Below the pieces are notes generated by a model, which was given only the letters and a program-made list of their open reading frames with translations, was not told the DNA's origin and searched no databases. Of a stretch of DNA of 19,518 nucleotides, positions 7,956-15,600 are shown piece after piece. Every line of letters begins with the position of its first letter. Within the stretch, counting starts at the first letter, position 1. The stretch is taken from NCBI GenBank assembly GCA_963205525.1, contig CAUJJP010000031.1, positions 1-19,518 of the forward strand, written 5' to 3'. Source of the DNA: Pseudomonadota bacterium (GTDB taxonomy: Bacteria; Pseudomonadota; Gammaproteobacteria; Burkholderiales; Burkholderiaceae). A program made the translations under genes and the position numbers.

Positions 7956-8377
7956 GACTGCAGGCTCCTCAGGAATTGCCCCGGCGTGAGCAGCGTGATG
8001 CCGAAGCGTGAAGGCGCGTTGCCGAAGTCGCGCCGGTTGAACGAGATCAGGGCATCGGCCTGGCCGTTCACCGCGGCCTCGAGCACCATTTCATCGGCGG
8101 GGTCGAGCACCTGCGGCCGCCACTGGAACCAGCCCGTCACCTGCACCGCGCGTTCGGCCAGTTCGTCCAGAACGCGCAACATGGCCGTTGCGCTCAGGCC
8201 GATGGCCTGCAACTGCTGGGGACGCGTCAGCACCGCCTCGTACTCCGCCATCAGCGCCACGCTGGCCAGCATCGCCAGTTGCCCCGCTCGCACGCGGCGC
8301 AGCAATTCTCCCGAGGCCCCCCGCGGACTGCGCAGGGCCGCGACCAGCACGTCGGTGTCCAGCACGATGCGGATCAT
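7952..8377 (-). CDS. PIN-domain toxin
   Basis: A 141-residue PIN ribonuclease of the COG1569 group (putative toxin component, PIN family). The acidic catalytic set is visible: VLDTDVLVAAL with Asp7 and Asp9, MAEYE with Glu45, DPADEMVLEAA with Asp95/Glu96, and SFNRRDF with Asp117. The start at 8377 (MIRIVLDTD) fits the family; upstream codons in frame have no counterpart in it and overlap a methyltransferase remnant. It is followed by the coupled ribbon-helix-helix gene (ATGA overlap). Such toxins usually cleave RNA and are held in check by the partner. It looks intact. Confidence 0.83.
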   Translation of the reverse strand: MIRIVLDTDVLVAALRSPRGASGELLRRVRAGQLAMLASVALMAEYEAVLTRPQQLQAIGLSATAMLRVLDELAERAVQVTGWFQWRPQVLDPADEMVLEAAVNGQADALISFNRRDFGNAPSRFGITLLTPGQFLRSLQS

Positions 8378-8429
8378 ATCGCCGATGATATTGCAGGCGA
8401 TGTGCACGTGAGCCCCGGGATCTGTCGAC

Positions 8430-8611
8430 GGGGCCGCCGGCGGCGGCCTCCGCGACTTCGCGCCGCTCACGGTTGGCGCGCAGCAGGTTGTCGATGAGCA
8501 CCTTGGGGTGCAGCTTCTCCTGGATATGGAGCGGCGGCGCGTTGACGACGAGGTCGGTCCAGACCTGGGCGTCCTTGCCACGTGGCGCTTCTTCCCCAGG
8601 TGCGTGATGTC
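8430..8611 (-). pseudogene. Remnant of an adenine DNA methyltransferase N-terminus
   Basis: One - strand frame between the RelE gene and the PIN gene reads GKDAQVWTDLVVNAPPLH from 8579, then IQEKLHPKVLIDNLLR and RERREVAEAAAGG. This matches the pattern I know from the N-terminal region of site-specific adenine methyltransferases paired with BPTD_3080-type endonucleases (WxGKD..., then PPLxIQEKxHPKVLIDDLL). The usual continuation (LFADFNG, then the catalytic region with DPPY) is absent. A second frame just upstream reads DITHLGKKRHV, so a frameshift near 8578 is possible. It is a fragment of about 50-60 codons. Recognition is from memory of the family. Confidence 0.55.
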
Positions 8612-8875
8612 CTAGCCGCGGCGGTAGACCTCGCCGCGATGCCCGACGCGGATCACCTCGACGACGATGCGATCGTCATGGATCTCGTACACGATGCGGT
8701 AGACCCCCTGGCGCACGCGATACAGCGGCGCGCTGCTGAGCTTCTCGCTGCCTGGGCCACGCGGATCGTCGCGCAGCGCCTCGATGCGGGTCAGGACGCG
8801 CTTGACGTCGGCCTTGGGGATGCCGCGCAGGTCCTTTGCGACCGAAGGCCTGATGCGCAGCTCATAGCGTGCCAT
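8612..8875 (-). CDS. RelE/ParE family toxin
   Basis: The 87-residue size is typical for RelE/ParE toxins. Pattern: YELRIRPSVAKDLRGIPK at the N-terminus, helix with VLTRIEALRDDPRG, then the core strands LYRVRQGVYRIVYEIHDDRIVVEVIRVGHRGEVYR. The YRVRxGxYRIVYEI and VxRVGHRxxVYR segments are diagnostic. RelE members cleave mRNA on the ribosome; ParE members poison gyrase. The late Arg and Tyr-Arg residues and the overall pattern fit RelE better. Its start lies inside the end of the antitoxin gene (14-nt overlap), so the two are coupled with the antitoxin first. Confidence 0.88.
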   Translation of the reverse strand: MARYELRIRPSVAKDLRGIPKADVKRVLTRIEALRDDPRGPGSEKLSSAPLYRVRQGVYRIVYEIHDDRIVVEVIRVGHRGEVYRRG

Positions 8876-9098
8876 CGGCCTTGAGCTTGGTCAGGAATTC
8901 CTCGTAGCTCAGCGCGCGCTCCTTGGCGCGCGAGCGCACGGCGGCGAGGTCTTCCTCGTCTTCTCGCAGCGCCTGGCGCAAGGCCTCGTTGACGATGTCG
9001 GACATGCTGCGCTGGCTCTGGGCTGATTTCAGGCGCAGGGCCTGGTGCAGTTCGGGCGCCAGGTAGACGGTGGAGCGGACGGCTTCGGCAGCGGACAT
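8862..9098 (-). CDS. Ribbon-helix-helix (CopG-like) antitoxin
   Basis: A 78-residue partner of the RelE-like toxin. VRSTVYLAPELHQALRLKSA and RSMSDIVNEALRQAL form a ribbon-helix-helix DNA-binding domain, followed by an acidic/basic helix (EDEEDLAAVRSRAKERA) that would wrap the toxin. The ATG at 9098 is chosen over an upstream in-frame start because a GGAGG lies 4 nt before it and the domain then begins at the usual place. It probably also represses the operon. Confidence 0.85.
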   Translation of the reverse strand: MSAAEAVRSTVYLAPELHQALRLKSAQSQRSMSDIVNEALRQALREDEEDLAAVRSRAKERALSYEEFLTKLKADGTL

Positions 9099-9132
9099 GG
9101 GGCCTCCGGCAGGGTGACTTGACATCATAACA

Positions 9133-9774
9133 TCATGACGTCTGGACGCCATGCGGCACGCGCTGGGCCGCCGCGAAACCCTGCATGAGTTTGTCGAAGT
9201 CGGCTTCCAGTTCGGTGGGCGAGCGGAACTCGGCGAAGGCCCAGCGGCCGTAGATGCCCAGGGCGTTCACGCCCCGCACCCACTGGGTGGCCATCGTCTC
9301 GGTCTTGACCACCGCGTCTTCGCCGCGGAAGCCCTTGATCTCGACGACCAGGTTCAGCGGGTCGTCGCGGCCGCGGTCGCCATCCAGGCCGTCCTCGTCG
9401 ACGACCTGGACGATGAAGTCCGGCCGGTCGTGCCGCTGCGTGCCGCCGAGTCGGTAGGGCACCTCGAATCCCAGGCTGTGGTTCTTGACGTAGGTGCGTA
9501 CGCGTGGGTGCGCTGCAGCCACCCGGCAGAACTCGGCTTCCCAGTCGCTGTCGTGGACGACCCGTTTCACGTGGCTCTTCGGCGGCGGGTCCTGCGTGGC
9601 CCACGGGCTCTGCTTGGCGGTGCTCAAGTTCACGTGCCGGGTGCTGCCGGCAGGGTGGTACGGATCGAGCACCACGCGCACGGCATTCGATCAGACCAGC
9701 GTGGCGTTGATCGGGGCAGTGATGGCGGCATGCACGCGCTCGCAGGCCATGTCGGTGAACTGCCGGCGCGTCAC
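9133..9774 (-). pseudogene. Restriction endonuclease C-terminal remnant (BPTD_3080-like, type III-like)
   Basis: The open part (9133-9681, 182 codons) matches the C-terminus of the DEAD-box endonucleases of the BPTD_3080 type: VLDPYHPAGSTRHVNLST, SDWEAEFCRVA, VKNHSLGFEVPYRLGG, RPDFIVQV, and LVVEIKGFRGEDAV. The DFI...VEIKGFRG pair is a PD-(D/E)XK-like nuclease core. Upstream in the same frame TRRQFTDMACERVHAAI (from 9774) also fits the family but is cut off by a TGA at 9691-9693. Further upstream another frame ends in RLRQKPGK-stop, so a frameshift is likely too. The helicase part is absent. It cannot act as a complete enzyme, though the nuclease-like domain could be expressed from a GTG at 9681. 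Confidence 0.72.
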
Positions 9775-9839
9775 TTGCCCGGCTTCTGGCGCAGACGATC
9801 TCCGGGCAGACCCTCATCGAGCTTGCTTTCCGTCAAGCT

Positions 9840-9863
9840 AATGCGAACCATTCGCACTATAGT
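9840..9863 (+). promoter_or_regulatory. Fur-box-like operator with overlapping -10
   Basis: AATGCGAA (9840-9847) and TTCGCACT (9851-9858) form an inverted repeat around CCA, 7 of 8 positions matching. It closely resembles the palindrome at 1199-1219. A TATAGT at 9858-9863 overlaps its right edge and can serve as a -10 element; no good -35 is seen. It lies 84 nt before the ATG at 9942, about the same distance as the first box to its receptor gene. Iron-responsive repression of the receptor/CobN-like operon is the natural reading, but it is inferred. Confidence 0.65.
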
Positions 9864-9941
9864 TCTGGCTGTCTGCAAAGCCAGCCCCGGCCATGCCGGG
9901 TCGCCAGCCATGCGTGAACCCCGTCCTTCCTGGAGTCCACC

Positions 9942-12629
9942 ATGGCCATGGGCCAGCGTCTTGTCCATCCGAACCGCGGCCCGCGTGCGGCCGCCGCAGC
10001 CGCCGGGCTGATGCCCTCACAAGGAAACGCCGGGCCGTCCCAAGTTTCCTTGACCCCCCGCGGGGGGCCGAGCCCGGACGAATCACCGTCCACTGCGGAC
10101 GGTGATTCGCCTGGCGAGGGCCATCGGGCCTGCAAGCCCGATGGCGGGCTGGGCGCCGCCCGGCCCTGGGGGCGCACACAAGAAGACGCCGGGCCGCCCC
10201 AAGTCTTCTTGACCCCCTCGGGGGGCGGGCTGGGCGCAGCCCGGCCCTGGGGGCACACTCAAGCCGGGCAGCGCGCGCTGCCCCTGCACCGCCCGGTGCC
10301 GGCCCGGGGGCCCGTACGACCGCTGCTGCGCATGTGGCCGGTCTGCGCCGCGCTGGCCGGCCTGCCCGTCGCGGCGCAGATGCCCTCGGCGGCCGCGCCG
10401 GCAGCGGCCGCCAGCGCGGCCAGCGCCACCAACGCCACCAACGCCTCCGCTGCCGGGCTCGTGGCGGCCGCAGCTCCCGGCGCCACCCCCGCCAGCGGCG
10501 CCATGCTGCCCAAGCTGGTGGTGTCGGCCACCCGCAGCGCGGCCTCGCAGGACGAGGTGGCGGCGACGGTGGATGCGCAGACGGCGCAGGACGTGCAGCG
10601 CAAGCAGGCCACCGACCTGAAGGATCTGCTACGCGACCAGCCCGGGCTGTCGGTGCGTGCCCAGCCCAACCGCAGCTCGGCCGCCTTCTACAGCACCGGG
10701 CGCGGCGGCAACGAGGGCATCAACATCCGCGGTCTGGAAGGCAACCACGTCATGCTGCAGACCGACGGCGTGCGCCTGCCCATGATCTACGCCAGCGGCC
10801 CCTTCTTCGCGGGGCGCGCCGACACCCTGGACCTGGCGGCCTACAAGCAGGTGGAGATCCTGCGCGGGCCTTCGTCCACCGCCTACGGCAGCGACGGCCT
10901 CGCGGGCGCGGTGAGCTTCGTCACCAAGGACCCGTCGGACCTGCTGACCCTGGGCCGGCCGACGCAGACCGCGCTCGAGCTCGGCTACGCGGGCGCGGAT
11001 CGTTCCTGGTCGCTGGTGCCGTCCTGGGCGATGCAGGGCGAGGGCGTGCAGGCGATGCTGCTGGCCGCCCTGCGCCGCGGCCACGAGACCGAATCGATGG
11101 GCGACAGGCACACCCCCGACCGCACGCGCACGGTGCCCAACCCGCAGCAGCGCCGGTCCGGCTACCTGCTGGGCAAGCTGGTGCTGCAGCCGGATGCGCG
11201 CCAGCGCATCGAGCTCGCCGCCGAGCACCTGGAGCGCCGCATCGAGACCGACATCTACACCTTGTTCGGCGACCCCATGTACCCGACCACGACCGAGGTC
11301 TTCGCGCGCGAGGAGATCGGCCGTTCGCTGCTGAAGGCCGAGTACTCGCGCCAGGAGCCGGGCGGGCGCTGGTTCCAGAAGATGGACGCCAGCCTGTACT
11401 GGCAGGACAGCGAGAACGCGCAGCACGGCTTCGAGGCGCGCAGCAACACCAGCGGCTGGAACACGCGCACGCGCGACACGCGCTACGGCGAGACCACGCT
11501 CGGCGCGAGCCTGCAGTTCGAGACCCTGGTCGGCGATCTGCAGCAGCTGGTCTGGGGGCTGGACCTCTCGCGTGCCGACATCCATTCGCTGAAAGACGGC
11601 GCCAACCTGCTCGACGGCGTCGATGCCGGCAGCTTCCAGCGCAGCCGCAGCTTCCCGAACACCGACTACACCCTGGCCGGCGCCTTCGTCCAGGACACGC
11701 TGGACCTGGGCGCGCTCAAGCTCACCCCCGGGCTGCGGCTGGACGGGTTCCGCCTGCAGCCGCGCCGCAACGACCCGCTGTACAGCAACAGCCAGCCGCC
11801 GGTGACGCTGAAAGGTCACGAGCTCTCGCCCAAGCTGGGGGCGGTCTGGCAGCTCACGCCGGCGCTGTCGGCGGTGGCGCAGTACGCGCACGGCTTCCGT
11901 GCCCCGGCGCCGCCGCAGGTCAACGGCGGGGTGACCAACCTCGGCGCCTCCATCCCCTACCGCGCGATCGGCAACCCCGATCTCAAGCCCGAGACCAGCG
12001 ACAGCATCGAGCTCGGCCTGCGCGGCGGCAGCCCCAGCCTGCGCTGGATGTTCACCGTGTTTCGCTCGCGCTACGACAACTTCATCGCCGAGGGCGTGGA
12101 CGTCACCGACACCACTTCGATCCCGCTGGAGCCGGACATGCCGGCGAACACGCGCACCTTCCAGTCGATCAACCTGCGCGACGTCACCATCTCCGGCGCC
12201 GAGGCCAGCCTGAGCTGGATGTTCGCGCCCGGCTGGCAGGCGCGCGCCGCCTGGGCCCACGCCAGGGGCGACCAGAGCGAGGGCGGCGACCGCCAGCCGC
12301 TGCAGACCGTGGACCCCGACAAGCTGGTGCTCGCGCTGCGCCACGACGCCGCCGCCTGGGGCGCGGAGGCGAGCGCGCGCCTGGTGGACCGCAAGCGCCG
12401 CAACCCGGACGCCGACGGCTACACGCCGCCCGGCTACGGCGTGCTCGACCTCGCCGCCTGGTGGCAGGTCGACCGCCACCTGCGGCTGAACCTGGCCCTG
12501 GCCAACGCGCTGGACAAGAAGTACACCGAATGGGCCGACGTGCGCGAGCTCGCGGCCACCAGCACCCTGGTGGACGCCTACACCCAGCCCGGGCGCAGCC
12601 TCAGCCTGAGCCTGCAGGTGCAGTACTGA
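9942..12629 (+). CDS. TonB-dependent haem/haemoglobin-type receptor (HmuR-like)
   Basis: Outer-membrane receptor of the haemoglobin/haem group. Plug: PKLVVSATRSA (TonB-box region), LKDLLRDQPGLSV, INIRGLEGNHVMLQTDGVRL, VEILRGPSSTAYGSDGLAG. Barrel: HGFRAP at 652-655 and NPDLKPETS at 678-686, the FRAP and NPNL boxes of haem receptors; P. gingivalis HmuR carries comparable YRAP/NPDL. No His lies between these boxes here. The barrel ends SLSLSLQVQY, aromatic as expected. The start is ambiguous. The ATG at 9942 has a GGAG 6 nt upstream and sits 84 nt after the Fur box, but gives 895 residues with about 80 residues encoded by palindromic repeats. GTG 10296 or ATG 10332 (MWPVCAALAGLPVAAQ, a signal-like core; 765 residues) have no visible ribosome site. 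The stop overlaps the next start (TGATG). Confidence 0.85.
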   Translation: MAMGQRLVHPNRGPRAAAAAAGLMPSQGNAGPSQVSLTPRGGPSPDESPSTADGDSPGEGHRACKPDGGLGAARPWGRTQEDAGPPQVFLTPSGGGLGAARPWGHTQAGQRALPLHRPVPARGPVRPLLRMWPVCAALAGLPVAAQMPSAAAPAAAASAASATNATNASAAGLVAAAAPGATPASGAMLPKLVVSATRSAASQDEVAATVDAQTAQDVQRKQATDLKDLLRDQPGLSVRAQPNRSSAAFYSTGRGGNEGINIRGLEGNHVMLQTDGVRLPMIYASGPFFAGRADTLDLAAYKQVEILRGPSSTAYGSDGLAGAVSFVTKDPSDLLTLGRPTQTALELGYAGADRSWSLVPSWAMQGEGVQAMLLAALRRGHETESMGDRHTPDRTRTVPNPQQRRSGYLLGKLVLQPDARQRIELAAEHLERRIETDIYTLFGDPMYPTTTEVFAREEIGRSLLKAEYSRQEPGGRWFQKMDASLYWQDSENAQHGFEARSNTSGWNTRTRDTRYGETTLGASLQFETLVGDLQQLVWGLDLSRADIHSLKDGANLLDGVDAGSFQRSRSFPNTDYTLAGAFVQDTLDLGALKLTPGLRLDGFRLQPRRNDPLYSNSQPPVTLKGHELSPKLGAVWQLTPALSAVAQYAHGFRAPAPPQVNGGVTNLGASIPYRAIGNPDLKPETSDSIELGLRGGSPSLRWMFTVFRSRYDNFIAEGVDVTDTTSIPLEPDMPANTRTFQSINLRDVTISGAEASLSWMFAPGWQARAAWAHARGDQSEGGDRQPLQTVDPDKLVLALRHDAAAWGAEASARLVDRKRRNPDADGYTPPGYGVLDLAAWWQVDRHLRLNLALANALDKKYTEWADVRELAATSTLVDAYTQPGRSLSLSLQVQY
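10020..10254 (+). repeat. Cluster of palindromic elements, copies 2 and 3
   Basis: Copy 2 begins at 10020 with CAAGGAAAC (10020-10028) pairing GTTTCCTTG (10044-10052). It is split by two further palindromes: a 13-bp perfect hairpin, CGAATCACCGTCC (10079-10091) with GGACGGTGATTCG (10097-10109), and a 10-bp one (10120-10129 with 10136-10145). Its tail ends near 10173. Copy 3 (10179-10254) is 76 nt like the copy at 95-170. Its first stem is CAAGAAGAC (10179-10187) with GTCTTCTTG (10203-10211), changed from the other copies on both arms so that pairing is kept. All of it lies within the open frame of the receptor gene if that starts at 9942. Confidence 0.8.
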
Positions 12630-15600
12630 TGCGCACGCTGGTCTGGATCGCTGCCCTGGCCGACCGGGCGCGCGGCTCGCGCGCGCTGCTCGCCGGCTGG
12701 CTGCTGACGCTGCTGGGCGCGGCCCTGGGCAGCGCCGCACAGGCGGCGACCTTGCTGGTGCTGGCGGTGAGCCCGGTCGAGCCGGGCAAGTTCGTCGCCC
12801 TGCAGCAGCTGGCCCAGCCGCTGGGCCTGCAGCTGCGCGTGCAGTACGTGGAGAAGCTGCCGGCGCAGACCGGCCCCGTGCTGTGGGAGGGCGCCGACCT
12901 CGTCCTCATCGACGCCCCGCGTGCCCACCTCGTGCAGTACGTGCGCGATCGCCTGGCCGGCGCGCTGCCGGCGCTGGCGAGCCGGCCCCACATCTGGATG
13001 GACAGCGCGCGGCCGCAGGCGCAAGGCCTGCCGCCGGCCCTGGTGAGCCGGCTGCACGCCTACTACGTGAACGGCGGCGCGGCCAACCAGCGCCACTTCA
13101 TGCAGTCGGTGGCGGCGCACCTGAGCGGGCGCGACTGGGCCGCGCTGCCGCCGCCGCTGGTGTTTCCCAAGGCCGGCATCTACCACCCCGACCTGCCGGA
13201 GACCGTGCAGCCCGATCTCGCGCGCTACCTGGCCTGGCGCGGCGTCGACCCGGCGTCGGCGAAGGCGCCCGCGCTGGTGGCGATCCTGTTCCACCAGCAG
13301 AGCATCGCCGCCGGCCAGACCGCGGCGCTGGACGACCTGGTGCGCCGCATCGAGGCCGGCGGCGCGGTCGCGCTGCCGGTCTACCACCCGGTGATGGACG
13401 AGGCGTCGCTGGCGGCGCTGCTGACGCTGGACGGCCGCGTGCTGCCGGATGCCATCGTCAACCTGCAGATCACGCTCGACCCCGAGGGCCGGCGCGCCCT
13501 CTACGAGCGCCTGGGCCGGCCGGTGATCCAGGCCATGGCCTACCGCCGCGGCAGCGCCGAGGACTGGCGCGCCGACCCGCACGGCGTGCAGACCATGGAC
13601 GTGCCCTTCTACCTCGCGCAGGCCGAGTACGCCGGCATCACCGACATCCAGATCGCCTCTGCCACGCGCAAGAGCGACGAGCAGCTGCAGCCCATCGCCG
13701 AGCAGGCGGCGGCGGTGGCGGCGAAGGCGCTCAACCTCGTGCGCCTGCGGCGCACCCCGGCCGCCGACAAGCGGGTCGCGATCATGTTCTGGAACTACCC
13801 GGCGGGGGAGAAGAACATGTCGGCCTCGTTCATGAACCTGCCGCGCAGCCTGGTCTCCACCCTGGGCGCGCTGCAGGACGCCGGCTACCGCACCGAGCGC
13901 AGCGACCCCACGCTGCTGACGGCGCTGCTGCAGCGCCTGCTGGCGCCCGGCTACCGGCCGCCGCAGGACCGCGAGGTGCTGGAGTCGCTGCTGCGCGACG
14001 GCCTCGCGGCCACGCTGCCGCTGGCCGACTACCGCGCCTGGCTGGCCAGCCTGCCGGCGGCGCAGCAGCAGGCGCTGGCGCAGCGCTGGGGCGATCCCGA
14101 GCGCTCCTCCATGGTGCTGGCGCGCGGCGGCGAGCGCTTCTTCGTCATCCCGCGCCTGCAGCTCGGCCGCGTCACCCTGCTGCCGCAGCCCGGCCGCGGC
14201 GAGCGTGGCGAGGACAAGGAGAAGTCGCTCTACCACTCGACCACCGCCATCCCCTCGCACCACTACCTGGCGAGCTACCTGTGGCTGCGCCGCCAGCACG
14301 ATGCGCTGGTGCACTTCGGCACCCACGGCACGCAGGAATGGCTGCCGGGCAAGGAGCGCGGCCTGTCGGTGCACGACTGGCCCATGCTGGCGATCGGCGA
14401 CCTGCCGGTGGCCTACCCCTACATCGTCGACAACATCGGCGAGGCGACCCAGGCCAAGCGCCGTGGCCGCGCCGTCATCGTCAGCCACCAGACCCCGCCC
14501 ATGGTGCCGGCCGGGCTGCACGAGAGGCTGACGAACATCCACGATCTGCTGCACGGCTGGCTGGCGCAGACCGAGGGCGGGGTGCGCGAACAGACGAAGC
14601 GCCAGCTCCTGAGCGCGGTGCGCGCCGAGCACATCGAGCGCGACCTGGGCTGGGACGAGGCGCGCCTGGAGCGCGAGTTCGAAGCCTTCCTCGGCGAGCT
14701 GCACGACCACCTGCACGAACTCGCGCGCAGCGCCCAGCCGCTGGGGCTGCACAGCTTCGGCCAGGGCAGTGGCGACCCCGGCCGCCTGGCCACCGTGCTC
14801 ATGATGCTGGGCAAGGATTTCTGGGAAGGCGTCGCCGGCCCCGGCGAGGAGGCCGACGAGATGCTGGTCGGCGACCACAGCCAGCTCATGGCCTCGCGCC
14901 CCTACCGCGTGCTGCGCGACTGGGTGATCGACGGCGTGCCGGTGCCGGGTGCGGCCGCCGCCCAGCCCGCGCTCGCCGAGCGCCTGGCGCTCGCGCGCCA
15001 GTGGTACCAGCAGCTCGGCGCCGAGGGCGAGCTGCGCGGCCTGCTGGCGGTGCTGGCCGGCGAACACCTGCCCACCAGCTACGGCGGCGACCCGATCAAG
15101 AACCCCGACGCCCTGCCCACCGGGCGCAACCTGTACGGATTCGACCCCTCGCGGGTGCCGACCCAGGCCGCCTGGGAGGCCGGCAAGCTGGCGCTGGACC
15201 AGCTGCTGGCCGCGCACCGCAAGGCCCATGGCCGGGCGCCCGCCAAGCTCACCTTCACCCTCTGGTCGGTCGAGACCATGCGCCACTTCGGCCTGCTGGA
15301 GGCGCAGGCGCTGTGGGCGCTCGGGGTGGAGCCGGTGTGGGACGCGGGCGGGCGCGTGAGCGGCGTGAAGCTGATCCCGCGCGCGCAGCTCGGCCGCCCG
15401 CGCGTGGACGTCGTGCTGTCGGCCACCGGGCTGTACCGCGACCACTTCCCGAACGCGATGCGCCAGCTCGCCACTGCCGTCAAGCTCGCGGCCGAAGCCG
15501 ACGAACGCGACAACCCGGTGGCCGCCAACGCGCAGCGCATCGCCGCCGAGCTGCGCGCCAGCGGCGTGCCGCCCGCGCAGGCGCAGGCGGCGGGCGCGAC

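Noticed and set aside
9859..10295. A cobalamin riboswitch in the leader of the second receptor
   Set aside because: I could not find the conserved B12-box pattern; the structure present is explained by palindromic repeats shared with 95-170.
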